DNA of 64,000 nucleotides from Mycolicibacterium grossiae (GCF_008329645.1 NZ_CP043474.1:4712001-4776000), one strand, 5' to 3'; shown: positions 26,327 to 35,822, numbered from the stretch's first letter. Notes: generated by a model from the letters alone, not told the origin. Program-made: numbers and translations.

Positions 26327-29235
26327 GTCATCCGACCTCGGACGCGACCACCGACGCGTTCCCGGCCGCCCGCGCTTACGATCGCCCGTTCATCCCGCGG
26401 ATGATCCGCACCCTCGCGGTGCCGATCGTGCTCGGGTGGATCGCGGTGATCGCCATCCTCAACACCCCGGCGATCACGCCGCAGCTCGAGACGGTCGGGC
26501 AGATGCGCGCCGTCTCGATGAGCCCGCAGGACGCGCCGTCGATGATCTCGATGAAGCGCGTCGGCGAGGTGTTTCAGGAGGGCAACTCCGACAGCTCGGC
26601 GATGATCGTGCTCGAGGGCGAGCAGCCGCTCGGTGACGAGGCGCACGCCTACTACGACCAGCTGATCGAGAAGCTGCGCTCCGATCCGAAGCACGTGCAG
26701 TCGATCCAGGACTTCTGGAGCGACCCGCTGACGGCGTCGGGCTCGCAGTCCTCCGACGGCAAGGCCGCCTATGTCCAGGTCAAGACCGCGGGCAATCAGG
26801 GCGAGACGCTCGCCAACGAGTCCATCGAAGCAGTGCAGAAGATCGTCGACAGCGTGCCGGCGCCGCCGGGGCTCAAGACCTACGTCACCGGCCCCGCCGC
26901 GCTGGCCGCCGACCAGCACATCGCCAGCGACCGCAGCATGACGATGATCGAGATCGCCACCTTCACGGTCATCATCGTGATGCTGCTGCTGGTCTACCGG
27001 TCGATCATCACCGTGTTGCTGACCCTCGTGATGGTGGTGCTGTCGCTGTCCGCGTCGCGCGGTTTCGTCGCGTTCCTCGGCTACTACGAGATCATCGGGC
27101 TGTCGACGTTCGCGACGAACCTGCTGGTCACCCTCGCCATCGCCGCCGCCACCGACTACGCGATCTTCCTCATCGGCCGGTATCAGGAAGCCCGAAGTCT
27201 CGGTGAGGACAAGGAGCAGGCGTACTACACGATGTTCGGAGGCACCGCGCACGTGGTGCTGGGCTCCGGCCTCACCATCGCCGGCGCGACGTTCTGCCTG
27301 TCGTTCACCCGGCTGCCGTACTTCCAGACGCTCGGCGTCCCGCTGGCGATCGGCATGGTCATCTGCGTGCTGACCGCACTGACGCTGGGCTCGGCGATCG
27401 TCACCATCGCCACCCGCTTCGGTGCGCTCGAACCGAAGCGCGCGCTGCGCACCAGGGGCTGGCGCCGCATCGGCGCGGCCGTCGTGCGCTGGCCGGGCCC
27501 CATCCTGATCGCGACGGTCGCCCTGTCGCTGATCGGCCTGCTGACGCTGCCCGGTTACCGGACGAACTACAACGACCGCAACTACCTGCCGGCGGACCTG
27601 CCCGCCAACGCGGGGTACGCCGCTGCCGACCGGCACTTCTCCCAGGCGCGGATGAATCCCGAGCTGCTGATGGTCGAGAGCGACCACGACCTGCGCAATT
27701 CGGCGGACTTCCTCGTCGTCGACAAGATCGCCAAGGCCGTCTTCCGCGTCGAGGGCATCGCCCGCGTGCAGACCATCACCCGTCCCGAGGGCAAGCCGAT
27801 CGAGCACACCTCGATCCCCTTCCTGATCAGCATGCAGGGCACGACCCAGAAGCTGAACGAGAAGTACATGCAGGACATGATGGGCAACATCAAGAAGCAG
27901 GCCGACGACATGCAGACCACCATCGATTCGATGGAGAAGATGTCGGGTCTGACCAAGCAGATGGCCGACGTCACGCACCAGATGGTGTCGAAGATGAAGG
28001 ACATGACCGTCGACATCGCGGAGTTGCGGGACAACATCGCGAACTTCGACGACTTCTTCCGGCCCATCCGCAACTACTTCTACTGGGAACCGCACTGCTA
28101 CGACATCCCGGTCTGCTGGTCGATCCGGTCGGTCTTCGACACCCTCGACGGCATCAACACCATGACCGACGACATCCAGCAGCTGGTGCCGCTGATGGAG
28201 CGGCTCGACACCCTGATGCCCCAGATGGTCGCGTTGATGCCCGAGATGATCTCGACGATGAAGACCATGAAGACGATGCTGCTGACCCAGTACGCCACCC
28301 AGAAGGGCATGCAGGACCAGCAGGCCGAGGGGTCGGAGAACTCGTCGGCGATGGGCGAGGCGTTCGACGCGTCGATGAACGACGACTCGTTCTACCTGCC
28401 GCCGGAGATCTTCGACAACGAGGACTTCAAGCGCGGCATGAAGAACTTCATCTCCCCCGACGGAAAGTCGGTGCGGTTCATCATCTCCCACGAGGGCGAC
28501 CCGATGAGCCCGGAGGGCATCGCCCGCATCGACGCCATCAAGATGGCGGCGAAGGAGGCGATCAAGGGCACTCCGCTGGAGGGGTCGAAGGTCTACCTCG
28601 CCGGTACCGCGGCGGTCTTCAAGGACATGTCCGACGGCAACACGTTCGACCTGTTGATCGCCGGCATCTCGGCGCTGGCGCTGATCTTCATCATCATGTT
28701 GATCATCACGCGGGCCGTCGTCGCCTCGGCCGTGATCGTCGGCACCGTCGTGCTGTCGCTCGGCGCATCGTTCGGCCTGTCGGTGCTGATCTGGCAGCAC
28801 ATCCTGGGCATCGAACTGCACTGGATGGTCATGGCCATGGCGGTGATCATCCTGCTGGCCGTGGGCGCGGACTACAACCTGCTGCTGGTCTCCCGGTTCA
28901 AGGAGGAGATCCACGCGGGGTTGAACACCGGCATCATCCGGTCGATGGGCGGCACCGGGTCGGTGGTCACGTCGGCGGGTCTGGTGTTCGCGTTCACGAT
29001 GATGTCGATGGCCGTGAGTGAGCTGACCGTCATCGGACAGGTGGGCACCACGATCGGCCTGGGCCTGCTGTTCGACACCCTGGTGGTGCGCTCGCTGATG
29101 ACGCCGTCGATCGCCGCCCTGCTCGGCCGCTGGTTCTGGTGGCCGCACAACGTGCGCACCCGCCCGCTGCCCGCACCGTGGCCGACGCCCCCGCCGCCCG
29201 CGCCCAAGGATCCCGAACCGGTACCCACCGCATGA
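26323..29235 (+). CDS. MmpL-family RND lipid/siderophore transporter
   Basis: A 970-residue RND exporter with twelve predicted membrane helices. The proton-relay Asp-Tyr pairs of both halves are present (ATDYAIFLIGRYQEAR and GADYNLLLVSRFKEE). The second periplasmic region carries a Met-rich coiled coil between about 27850 and 28350 (for example MEKMSGLTKQMADVTHQM, LMPQMVALMPEM), a hairpin extension known from MmpL4/MmpL5-type proteins and thought to reach across the periplasm. With mmpS it should export a lipid or siderophore powered by the proton gradient. The start overlaps mmpS, and a small secreted-protein gene follows within 15 bp. No adjacent MarR- or TetR-type regulator is present. Confidence 0.94.
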   Translation: MSHPTSDATTDAFPAARAYDRPFIPRMIRTLAVPIVLGWIAVIAILNTPAITPQLETVGQMRAVSMSPQDAPSMISMKRVGEVFQEGNSDSSAMIVLEGEQPLGDEAHAYYDQLIEKLRSDPKHVQSIQDFWSDPLTASGSQSSDGKAAYVQVKTAGNQGETLANESIEAVQKIVDSVPAPPGLKTYVTGPAALAADQHIASDRSMTMIEIATFTVIIVMLLLVYRSIITVLLTLVMVVLSLSASRGFVAFLGYYEIIGLSTFATNLLVTLAIAAATDYAIFLIGRYQEARSLGEDKEQAYYTMFGGTAHVVLGSGLTIAGATFCLSFTRLPYFQTLGVPLAIGMVICVLTALTLGSAIVTIATRFGALEPKRALRTRGWRRIGAAVVRWPGPILIATVALSLIGLLTLPGYRTNYNDRNYLPADLPANAGYAAADRHFSQARMNPELLMVESDHDLRNSADFLVVDKIAKAVFRVEGIARVQTITRPEGKPIEHTSIPFLISMQGTTQKLNEKYMQDMMGNIKKQADDMQTTIDSMEKMSGLTKQMADVTHQMVSKMKDMTVDIAELRDNIANFDDFFRPIRNYFYWEPHCYDIPVCWSIRSVFDTLDGINTMTDDIQQLVPLMERLDTLMPQMVALMPEMISTMKTMKTMLLTQYATQKGMQDQQAEGSENSSAMGEAFDASMNDDSFYLPPEIFDNEDFKRGMKNFISPDGKSVRFIISHEGDPMSPEGIARIDAIKMAAKEAIKGTPLEGSKVYLAGTAAVFKDMSDGNTFDLLIAGISALALIFIIMLIITRAVVASAVIVGTVVLSLGASFGLSVLIWQHILGIELHWMVMAMAVIILLAVGADYNLLLVSRFKEEIHAGLNTGIIRSMGGTGSVVTSAGLVFAFTMMSMAVSELTVIGQVGTTIGLGLLFDTLVVRSLMTPSIAALLGRWFWWPHNVRTRPLPAPWPTPPPPAPKDPEPVPTA

Positions 29236-29249
29236 CCAGGAGGAGCAGT

Positions 29250-29720
29250 ATGAAGAGCATGCGTGACCTGACGCGTCGAGGTGGCCTGCTGGCCGCTGCG
29301 TGCGGTGTCGCGGCGACGATGTTCGCCGGACCGGCCGCGGCGGATGCGACCGACGACTACCCGATCCCGCACCGCATCATCATCACGCAGTGCGACACCG
29401 AGCAGTACATGCAGGCGGCGCGGGACACCAGCCCGGTGTACTTCGAGCGCTACATGATCGACCGGAGCAACCGCCCGGCGGACATCCAGCAGTGGGCGTT
29501 CGACCGCATCCACTGGTTCTTCTCGCTGGACGCCGCGGCACGTCGGCAGTACTCCGAGGACACCGCCACCAACGTGTACTACGAGCAGGTGGCCACCCGC
29601 TGGGGCAACTGGGCGAAGCTGTTCTTCAACAACAAGGGCGTGGTCGCGAAGGCGACCGACGTGTGCATGAACTACCCGCGCGGCGACATGTCCGTGTGGG
29701 ACTGGCCCGTCGCCCGCTAG
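29250..29720 (+). CDS. DUF5078-like secreted protein, co-transcribed with mmpL
   Basis: A 156-residue exported protein. A signal peptide covers about residues 1-32 (ending GPAAA before DATDD), and the mature part begins DYPIPHRIIITQCDTEQYM and continues with FERYMIDRSNRPADIQQW, as in the mycobacterial DUF5078 family. The ATG at 29250 is preferred because AGGAGG (29238-29243) lies 6 nt upstream; the ATG at 29232, which overlaps the mmpL stop, is the alternative. The operon mmpS-mmpL-this gene suggests a periplasmic accessory role in the MmpL complex, which is inference. The last codons lie in a tandem 16-bp repeat. Confidence 0.8.
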   Translation: MKSMRDLTRRGGLLAAACGVAATMFAGPAAADATDDYPIPHRIIITQCDTEQYMQAARDTSPVYFERYMIDRSNRPADIQQWAFDRIHWFFSLDAAARRQYSEDTATNVYYEQVATRWGNWAKLFFNNKGVVAKATDVCMNYPRGDMSVWDWPVAR

Positions 29721-29752
29721 GCCCATCGCGCGCTAGGCCCGTCGCCCGCGGG
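29705..29752. repeat. Three tandem 16-bp repeats over a gene end
   Basis: Units 29705-29720, 29721-29736 and 29737-29752 share GCCCGTCGCCCGCTAG with one to three changes. The first unit encodes the last residues and the stop of the DUF5078-like gene; the others fill the gap to the convergent M15 gene. Confidence 0.75.
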
Positions 29753-29757
29753 GACCG

Positions 29758-30462
29758 TCAGCGCTTCTCGAAGTGCTGATAGTCCTTGGGCGCGCGCCAC
29801 TTTCCGCCCCACTGCCAGCCCCGTGTCTCGAAGGCGGTGACGACGGGGTCGCCGGCGTGCAGCATGCCCGGGTCGGTCCGTCCGCGGTCGAGGTAGGGCG
29901 TCCCGGTGGCCGGTTGGACGCCGTCGCTGCCGACGTACGGGTTCAGCAGGGGGTTGACGTCGACGGCGCGGCCCAGCGCATGCTGGGACCACCGACCGCT
30001 GGCGAGCCGGCGGCAGTTGAACGCCGAGGTGTTGTCGTCGCGCATCGACGTCTCGTCGTCGGCGCCCGGGTAGTGATCGACGGTGCGCATTCGGGTGATC
30101 GGGTAGCGCAGTCGGTACAACTGGGCGAACACGTCGATGGTGTCGTCGACGAGGTCGGCGGCGACCACGAGGTCACCCCGTTGCGTGCGCCCTCCGAAGT
30201 CGAGATAGCTCACCGTGATCCGGCGCAGGCCGGTGGGCGGCACCGGGCACTCCGGGCGCCAGGTGGCGCCCAGGTCGGCCGCGGTCACCTCGGACACGAC
30301 CGCGGGTGCCGGGACGGGCGAGGCGGCGGGTTTCGGGGCGGACGACGCGACAGGTGGAGCGGCGGACCGCGGTGTGATGGGCGCGGGCGGACCGGCCCCG
30401 CACCCGACGACGGCAGCGGTGACCGCGACCATCGTCGCGAGCACCGCTGCCGGTCGTGTCAC
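29758..30462 (-). CDS. M15-family D,D-/L,D-carboxypeptidase-like lipoprotein
   Basis: A 234-residue lipoprotein peptidase. The N-terminus has a signal with lipobox VVGC (C21), followed by an Ala/Pro-rich linker. The catalytic domain shows the M15 zinc motifs: SQHALGRAVDVNP (HxxGxAxD) and QHFEKR at the end, with TRMRTVDHY typical of VanY-like enzymes. It probably trims peptidoglycan stem peptides on the outer face of the membrane. The GTG at 30462 overlaps the stop of the Pro-rich gene as GTGA, so the two are coupled and likely work together in the cell wall. It ends 6 bp after the 29705-29752 repeat. Confidence 0.85.
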   Translation of the reverse strand: MTRPAAVLATMVAVTAAVVGCGAGPPAPITPRSAAPPVASSAPKPAASPVPAPAVVSEVTAADLGATWRPECPVPPTGLRRITVSYLDFGGRTQRGDLVVAADLVDDTIDVFAQLYRLRYPITRMRTVDHYPGADDETSMRDDNTSAFNCRRLASGRWSQHALGRAVDVNPLLNPYVGSDGVQPATGTPYLDRGRTDPGMLHAGDPVVTAFETRGWQWGGKWRAPKDYQHFEKR

Positions 30463-32231
30463 GCGCGGCGTCGGCGTCCCATCGCCATGGCCAGCGCCAC
30501 CGCGCCGACGGCGAGCACCGCGCACAGGCCCGCCGCCGACAGCAGGTAGACGTCGCGGCGGTTCAATCCGGCCTCCGGCGTCTGCTCCGACAGCAGCCGC
30601 AGCTGGTAGTCACCGGGCAGCGGCGCTTCGCGCGGTTCGTCGAAGCCCGGGAACTGCTGGGTCCGGTGCACCTCGAATTGCCGCTCCCCCGCCGGGGTTT
30701 GGGTCCACTGGCCCCACGCCGGGGTGACGCCGTCGAGCAGGACCTTGCGCTCGCCCCACTGCCGGTCGTCCCCGACGTCGATGATGCGCTGCACCCGGAA
30801 CGGTTCATAGCGCTGCTGGGAGTAGTTCACGAACACCGGCACGTTGTCGTAGCGCACCAGCGCCGGCGGAGGCGGCGGCAGCGGGAGGCCGATGCCCGGG
30901 AAGTATCCGCCGCCGAAGAAGGTGCCGACCGCGACGTTCACGGCGGTGTTCACCGCGGTGTTGATCGCGTTGGTCACCACGGCGGTGAACGAGTACGCCG
31001 CATACTGCGCGACCTCGAGCACGATCCGCGACAGCGGCGGGATGTACGCGATCCGCGGCCGGTTGTCGACGACGTAGACGATCTGCACCGGGTCGCGGTA
31101 CGGGTTGCTCAGCACGGGACGGAAGTAGTCGTCGTAGGACACCCAGTCCGGGCTCCACTGCCGCACGTTGCGGTCCCACGCACCGGCCAGCCGCACCGGG
31201 TCGGCGATGCGAGCCGCGTCGCGCAGGCCGGGCTGCTGCAGGTCGCGCGGCAGCACCGGCAGGTCGATCGCCGTGGCGATCTTCGCGAGGTCCTGCACCG
31301 AGGCGGGTTGCGGGTCCGGCAGCTCGACGACCTTGGCGGTCTTGGCGACCTCGACGTCCTCGATCGGCGCCTGCAGCGTCTGCGGCTTCAGCGTCTCGAG
31401 TTCCTTCGCGGCCTGCGACACGGTCGACGTGGCCGTCGACTCGCCCGACCTCGAGGATTCCGGTGCCGACGATGCGGACGACGATTCTCCGGCCGTCGGA
31501 CGCGCCCCGGACTCGGACGCCGCGGTGGACGGATCATCCGAGGGCTTGCCCGACTCGGTCGGGGACGCCGGTGCCGACTCGGGCCCGGAGGACGGTGCGG
31601 CGGACTCCGAGGGCGCGAGCCGCGGCCTCGGGTCGTCCTGGCTCGCCGACGGGGCCGCGCTCTCGCTCGGCTCGGCCGCCCGGCTCGGCGCGGCGGGGGT
31701 CGACGCGGGGGCCGACGGCGCGACGGTGGTGGCCGTGCTGGTCGGCGGCTTGGCGGTGCTGCTCGGTGCCGGGGCGCTGCTCGGTGCCGGGGCGCTGCTC
31801 GGCGCCGTTGCGCGCGGTGCGGGAGCCTCGGCGGTCTCGGCCGTCCGGGGCGCAGGGGCCTGCGTCTCCCGCGGCGCGGGCGCCTCCTGGACGGGTGCCT
31901 GCCGGACCGGCGCCTCCGCGACGGGAGCCTGCTGCACGGGCGCCTGCTGCACCGGGGCCTCCTGCTGAGGAGCCGACGGCGCCTCGGGCTGCGGGGCCTG
32001 CTTGGGAGCGTCGGCCTTGGGCTCCTGCGCCTTGGGCTCTTCGGCCTTTGGCTGCTCCGGCTCGGGCGCGACGGTGGTGACCGGACCCGAACCTCCGCCG
32101 CCACCCCCGCCGCCGGGCTCGGCGTAGGCGGGCGTGATGCCCGCGGTGAGTGCCGTCAAGGACACGACCACGCCGGTGGCGACCGTCGCCGCCACCCGCT
32201 TGTCGATCCGCACGTCTCGTGGTGCACGCAT
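30459..32231 (-). CDS. Large Pro/Ala-rich exported protein with C-terminal membrane anchor
   Basis: A 590-residue protein of unknown function. A signal sequence (cleavage likely after AYA, residue 37) leads into a glycine run and about 250 residues of low-complexity Pro/Ala/Ser/Glu sequence with repeats such as PVQQAPVQQAPVAEAPV. A folded region follows (about residues 270-550) with aromatic motifs WSPDWVSYDDYFRP and YVVDNRPRIAYIPPLSR. A membrane helix near residues 560-585 and a final RRRRA anchor it. AAGGAG stands about 11 nt before the ATG at 32231. It is coupled to an M15 peptidase lipoprotein, so a cell-wall scaffold or spanning role is plausible; the low-complexity part resembles wall-spanning linkers. 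Confidence 0.8.
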   Translation of the reverse strand: MRAPRDVRIDKRVAATVATGVVVSLTALTAGITPAYAEPGGGGGGGGSGPVTTVAPEPEQPKAEEPKAQEPKADAPKQAPQPEAPSAPQQEAPVQQAPVQQAPVAEAPVRQAPVQEAPAPRETQAPAPRTAETAEAPAPRATAPSSAPAPSSAPAPSSTAKPPTSTATTVAPSAPASTPAAPSRAAEPSESAAPSASQDDPRPRLAPSESAAPSSGPESAPASPTESGKPSDDPSTAASESGARPTAGESSSASSAPESSRSGESTATSTVSQAAKELETLKPQTLQAPIEDVEVAKTAKVVELPDPQPASVQDLAKIATAIDLPVLPRDLQQPGLRDAARIADPVRLAGAWDRNVRQWSPDWVSYDDYFRPVLSNPYRDPVQIVYVVDNRPRIAYIPPLSRIVLEVAQYAAYSFTAVVTNAINTAVNTAVNVAVGTFFGGGYFPGIGLPLPPPPPALVRYDNVPVFVNYSQQRYEPFRVQRIIDVGDDRQWGERKVLLDGVTPAWGQWTQTPAGERQFEVHRTQQFPGFDEPREAPLPGDYQLRLLSEQTPEAGLNRRDVYLLSAAGLCAVLAVGAVALAMAMGRRRRA

Positions 32232-32374
32232 CGTGATTCGGACTCCTTCGTTTCCCAGGTCGCGTGGCGTCGCCGTCACACCGCCCTGCGCAGCCATCTC
32301 CCCCGACGCTGGTCCCTGTACCAGTAATCGCCGCGACCGCTACACAAGATCAATCCGTCCGCGGCAGTGATTCG

Positions 32375-33994
32375 TTACAGCCGGGGTCGTGCCGGCGGCA
32401 CGGCGGCGAGCAGGGCCCGGGTGTACTCCTGCTCGGGGGCCGCGAAGAGGTCGGCTGCCGGGCGGTATTCGACCGCCTCGCCGGCGCGCATCACCAGCAC
32501 GTCGTGGCTCATCCGCTGGATCACGGCCAGGTCGTGGCCGATGAAGAGGTAGGTCAGCGTCAGCTCGTCCTGGAGTTCGGTCAGCAGGTCCAGGACCCGC
32601 GCCTGCACCGAGACGTCGAGCGAGGCGGTCGACTCGTCGAGGATCAGCAGGTCCGGTTCCAGCGCGAGGGCCCGGGCGATGCTGACCCGCTGCCGCTGAC
32701 CGCCGGACAGTTCGTGCGGGTAGCGGGAGGCGAAGGCAGCGGGCAGGCCGACGCGGTCCAGCAGCTCGGCGACGCGCCTTCGGCGCGCGGCGCGGTCGGG
32801 AGCCAGGCGGTGCACCCGCAGCGGCTCGGCGATCGCGGCCTCGACCGCTGCGCGCGGATCGAGGGACGAGAAGGGATCCTGGAACACCAGGCCGACGCGT
32901 CGGCGCAGCGCCCTGCCCGCCCGCCCGCGGACCGCGAGGAGGTCGTCCCCGGCCAGCGTCGCGGTGCCGCCGTCGGGGGTCACCAACCCGGTCAGCGCCG
33001 ACGCGACGGTCGACTTGCCGGAGCCGGACTCGCCGACCAGTCCCAGCGTGGTGCCGCGGCGGATCCGGAAGGTGAGGTCGCGCACCGCGTGCACCGACGT
33101 GCGGCCGGTCGGCGTCGTCACGGGGAAGCGGACGTCGAGCGAGCGGACGTCGAGCAGCACCGGTGCATCGGCGGGCGGAGCTTCCGGCGAGGACACCCCG
33201 AGAACCGGCCGTGCCGCGAGCAGTTCGCGGGTGTAGTCGTGTTGCGGACGGTCGAAGACGTCGCCGATGGTGGCCTGTTCGATGGCCTCGCCCTCGCGGA
33301 GCACGGTGACGTCGTCGGCCACCTGCCCGATGACGCCGAGGTCGTGGCTGATCCAGATCACCGCAGTACCGAAGTCGCGTTGCAGGGCGCGCACCAGATC
33401 GATCACCTGGGCCTGGGTGGTCACGTCCAGCGAGGTGGTCGGCTCGTCCGCCACCAGGAGTTCGGGGTCGCAGGCAAGTGCGATCGCCAGCATGACGCGC
33501 TGCCGCTGGCCGCCGGACAACTGGTGCGGGTAAGACCGCAGCCGCTGCCCGGGGTCGGGCAGGCCGACTGCCCTTAGCAGTTCGGTCGCACGCGCGGTCG
33601 CCTCCCGGCGCCCGAGCCGGCGGTGCGTCTCCAGGGACTCGGTGATCTGCCGCTCGATGGTCAACATGGGGTTGAGCGACGTGCCCGGATCCTGGAAGAC
33701 GAAGCCGATCCGGCCGCCGTGCACCTGCCGCAGGACCTTCGGTGTCGCACCGACCAGTTCGGTGCGCGCGGCGTCGCCGTGGCCGCCGAGCACGCTGGAC
33801 CCGCTGACCACCGCGGCCGGCGCGTCGAGGAGTCCGGTGGCGGCGAGCACCGTCATGGACTTGCCCGAGCCGGACTCCCCGACGATGCCGAGGGTCTGCT
33901 CCCGCTCGACGCGGAAGTCGATGCCGGCCACGATGTCGCGGCGGCCGATGCAGACACCCAAGCCGGACACCTCGAGCACGGGGTCGCCGGTCAT
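32375..33994 (-). CDS. Dipeptide/oligopeptide ABC transporter, fused double ATPase
   Basis: A 539-residue protein with two complete ABC ATPase domains in one chain. Domain 1 has Walker A GESGSGKS, signature LSGGQRQR and Walker B LLVADEPTTSLD; domain 2 has GESGSGKST, LSGGQRQR and LLILDESTASLD. It powers the importer whose permeases and binding protein lie upstream. The start overlaps the permease stop as ATGA. The gene order (binding protein, permease B, permease C, fused ATPase) and sizes match dppABCD of M. tuberculosis (Rv3666c-Rv3663c) better than oppBCDA, but orthology was not tested. Confidence 0.93.
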   Translation of the reverse strand: MTGDPVLEVSGLGVCIGRRDIVAGIDFRVEREQTLGIVGESGSGKSMTVLAATGLLDAPAAVVSGSSVLGGHGDAARTELVGATPKVLRQVHGGRIGFVFQDPGTSLNPMLTIERQITESLETHRRLGRREATARATELLRAVGLPDPGQRLRSYPHQLSGGQRQRVMLAIALACDPELLVADEPTTSLDVTTQAQVIDLVRALQRDFGTAVIWISHDLGVIGQVADDVTVLREGEAIEQATIGDVFDRPQHDYTRELLAARPVLGVSSPEAPPADAPVLLDVRSLDVRFPVTTPTGRTSVHAVRDLTFRIRRGTTLGLVGESGSGKSTVASALTGLVTPDGGTATLAGDDLLAVRGRAGRALRRRVGLVFQDPFSSLDPRAAVEAAIAEPLRVHRLAPDRAARRRRVAELLDRVGLPAAFASRYPHELSGGQRQRVSIARALALEPDLLILDESTASLDVSVQARVLDLLTELQDELTLTYLFIGHDLAVIQRMSHDVLVMRAGEAVEYRPAADLFAAPEQEYTRALLAAVPPARPRL

Positions 33995-34881
33995 CGGGCC
34001 CGCTCCGTGCGGCGCGCCTCGACGGCCGAGCGCTGCCGCGGGTCGAGGACGTCGCGCAGCCCGTCGCCCAGCAGGTTGAAGGCCAGCACGATCGCGAAGA
34101 TCGCCGCGCCGGGGAACACCGCCATCCACCAGGCGAGCGTGACGAAGCCCTGCGAGTCGAAGATCATCCGGCCCAGGGACGGCTCGGGCGGCTGGATGCC
34201 GAGTCCCAGGAACGACAGCGCCGCCTCGCTGAGGATGGCGAACGCCAGGGACAGCGACGTCTGCACGATGAGCGGCGCCGCGACGTTCGGCAGCACGTGG
34301 CGCAGCAGGATGAAGCCGTGGCCGGTTCCCATCGAGCGGGATACGGCCACGAACGGCTCGACGCGCACCGACAGCGTGCTGGCACGGGCGACCCGGGCGA
34401 AGATGGGGGTGTACACCACGCCGATCGCGAGCATCGTCGTGGTGACACCGGGTCCGAGGATTGCGACGATCGCGAGCGCCAGCAGCAGTACCGGGAACGC
34501 GAACAGCACGTCGACGATCCGCATGAACACCGTGTCGACCCAGCCGCCGCGGTAGCCGGCGACGACGCCGAAGGTCACGCCGACCACGGCCGCGAACGCC
34601 ACGCTCGCGACGGCCACCCGCAGCGACGCCTGGATGGCGACGAGGACGCGGGACAGGACGTCGCGACCGAGTTCGTCGGTGCCGAACCAGTGCGCGCCGC
34701 TCGGGGGCTGTAGCGCGCTGGGCACGTCCACGTCGTTGATGCCGTAGGGAGCGATCCACGACGCCGTCAGCGCCACGACGACGAGGACGATCAGCAGCAG
34801 CGCGCTGACGACCGTCACCGGGTTGCCGAGCAGCAGCCGCCAGGACGACACCCTGGTGGACGGGGGCGCGACGTCGATCAT
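33991..34881 (-). CDS. Peptide ABC transporter permease, DppC/OppC type
   Basis: A 296-residue inner-membrane permease with six predicted helices. The OppC/DppC N-terminal domain (HWFGTDELGRDVLSRVL) precedes the ABC permease core, and the EAA loop is recognisable as EAALSFLGLGIQPPEPSLG. It forms the transmembrane channel with the DppB-type subunit. It overlaps both neighbours by 4 nt (ATGA at each end), showing a tightly coupled operon. Confidence 0.92.
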   Translation of the reverse strand: MIDVAPPSTRVSSWRLLLGNPVTVVSALLLIVLVVVALTASWIAPYGINDVDVPSALQPPSGAHWFGTDELGRDVLSRVLVAIQASLRVAVASVAFAAVVGVTFGVVAGYRGGWVDTVFMRIVDVLFAFPVLLLALAIVAILGPGVTTTMLAIGVVYTPIFARVARASTLSVRVEPFVAVSRSMGTGHGFILLRHVLPNVAAPLIVQTSLSLAFAILSEAALSFLGLGIQPPEPSLGRMIFDSQGFVTLAWWMAVFPGAAIFAIVLAFNLLGDGLRDVLDPRQRSAVEARRTERAR

Positions 34882-35822
34882 GACAGCCGGATCCTCGGGT
34901 CGACGACCGCGTACAGCACGTCCACGATCAGGTTGATCAGCAGGAACAGGGCGGCGATGAGGAGCACCGCGCCCTGGATGACTGGGTAGTCGCGGGCGGC
35001 TACGGCGTTGTAGACCAGGCGACCCAGCCCGGGCCAGGCGAAGACGACTTCCACGACGATGACCCCGCCGAGGACGGTGGCGAGCTGGATGCCGGTGATC
35101 GTCAGGATCGGCACCAGGGCGTTGCGCACGGTGTGCCGGAACGTCACGATGGCCGGCGGGAGCCCCTTGGACCGCGCGGTGCGCACATAGCCCGCGCCGG
35201 CGACGTCGAGCACCGCCGACCGCACGTACCGCGTCATGATCGCGCCCGCGACCAGTCCGACGACCACCGCGGGCAGCAGGATGTGCGAGAGCCACCCGAG
35301 CGGATCGCCGAACAGCGGTCGGTAGCCCGACGTCGGTAGCCAACCCAGCGTGGTGGCGAACAGGGCAATGAGCAGGATCCCCATCCAGAAGTCCGGGACC
35401 GATACCCCGACCTGACTGGTGACGCGCACGATGGCGTCGCTCAACCGTCCTTCCCGCAGCGCCGAGAAGATGCCGGCGGGCAGGGCGATCAGCAGCGCGA
35501 CGACGATGCCGGCCAGGGCCAGCGACACCGTGGCGGGCAGGCGTTCGGCGAGGACGCCCGCGACGGGGTCGCCGTTGCGGAAGCTGACGCCGAGGTCGCC
35601 CCGCAGTGCGCCGGCGAGGTAGCCGAAGAATTGTTGCGCCAGCGGGCGGTCGAGTCCGCTGGCCGCCCGCAGCGCCTCGTACGCCTCGGGCGTGTAGCGG
35701 GTGCCGAGCGCGATGCGCACCGGATCGCCGGGCACCAGGTGGACCAGCGCGAAGACGACGATGAGGACGCCGACCAGGACGACGAGCGAGTACGCGAGGC
35801 GGCGGGCGAGGAAGCGCGTCAC
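34878..35822 (-). CDS. Peptide ABC transporter permease, DppB/OppB type
   Basis: A 314-residue permease with six predicted membrane helices: an N-terminal helix followed by the VPGDPVRIALG segment typical of DppB, a periplasmic loop, and the permease core with the EAA-type region YVRTARSKGLPPAIVTFRH. The start is GTG at 35822, overlapping the binding-protein stop as GTGA. It pairs with the DppC-type gene that follows. Confidence 0.92.
   Translation of the reverse strand: MTRFLARRLAYSLVVLVGVLIVVFALVHLVPGDPVRIALGTRYTPEAYEALRAASGLDRPLAQQFFGYLAGALRGDLGVSFRNGDPVAGVLAERLPATVSLALAGIVVALLIALPAGIFSALREGRLSDAIVRVTSQVGVSVPDFWMGILLIALFATTLGWLPTSGYRPLFGDPLGWLSHILLPAVVVGLVAGAIMTRYVRSAVLDVAGAGYVRTARSKGLPPAIVTFRHTVRNALVPILTITGIQLATVLGGVIVVEVVFAWPGLGRLVYNAVAARDYPVIQGAVLLIAALFLLINLIVDVLYAVVDPRIRLS

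Noticed and set aside
26194..29148. A 984-codon open frame antisense to mmpL
   Set aside because: Low-complexity His/Arg/Asp-rich sequence, no motif, and mmpL on the other strand is unmistakable.
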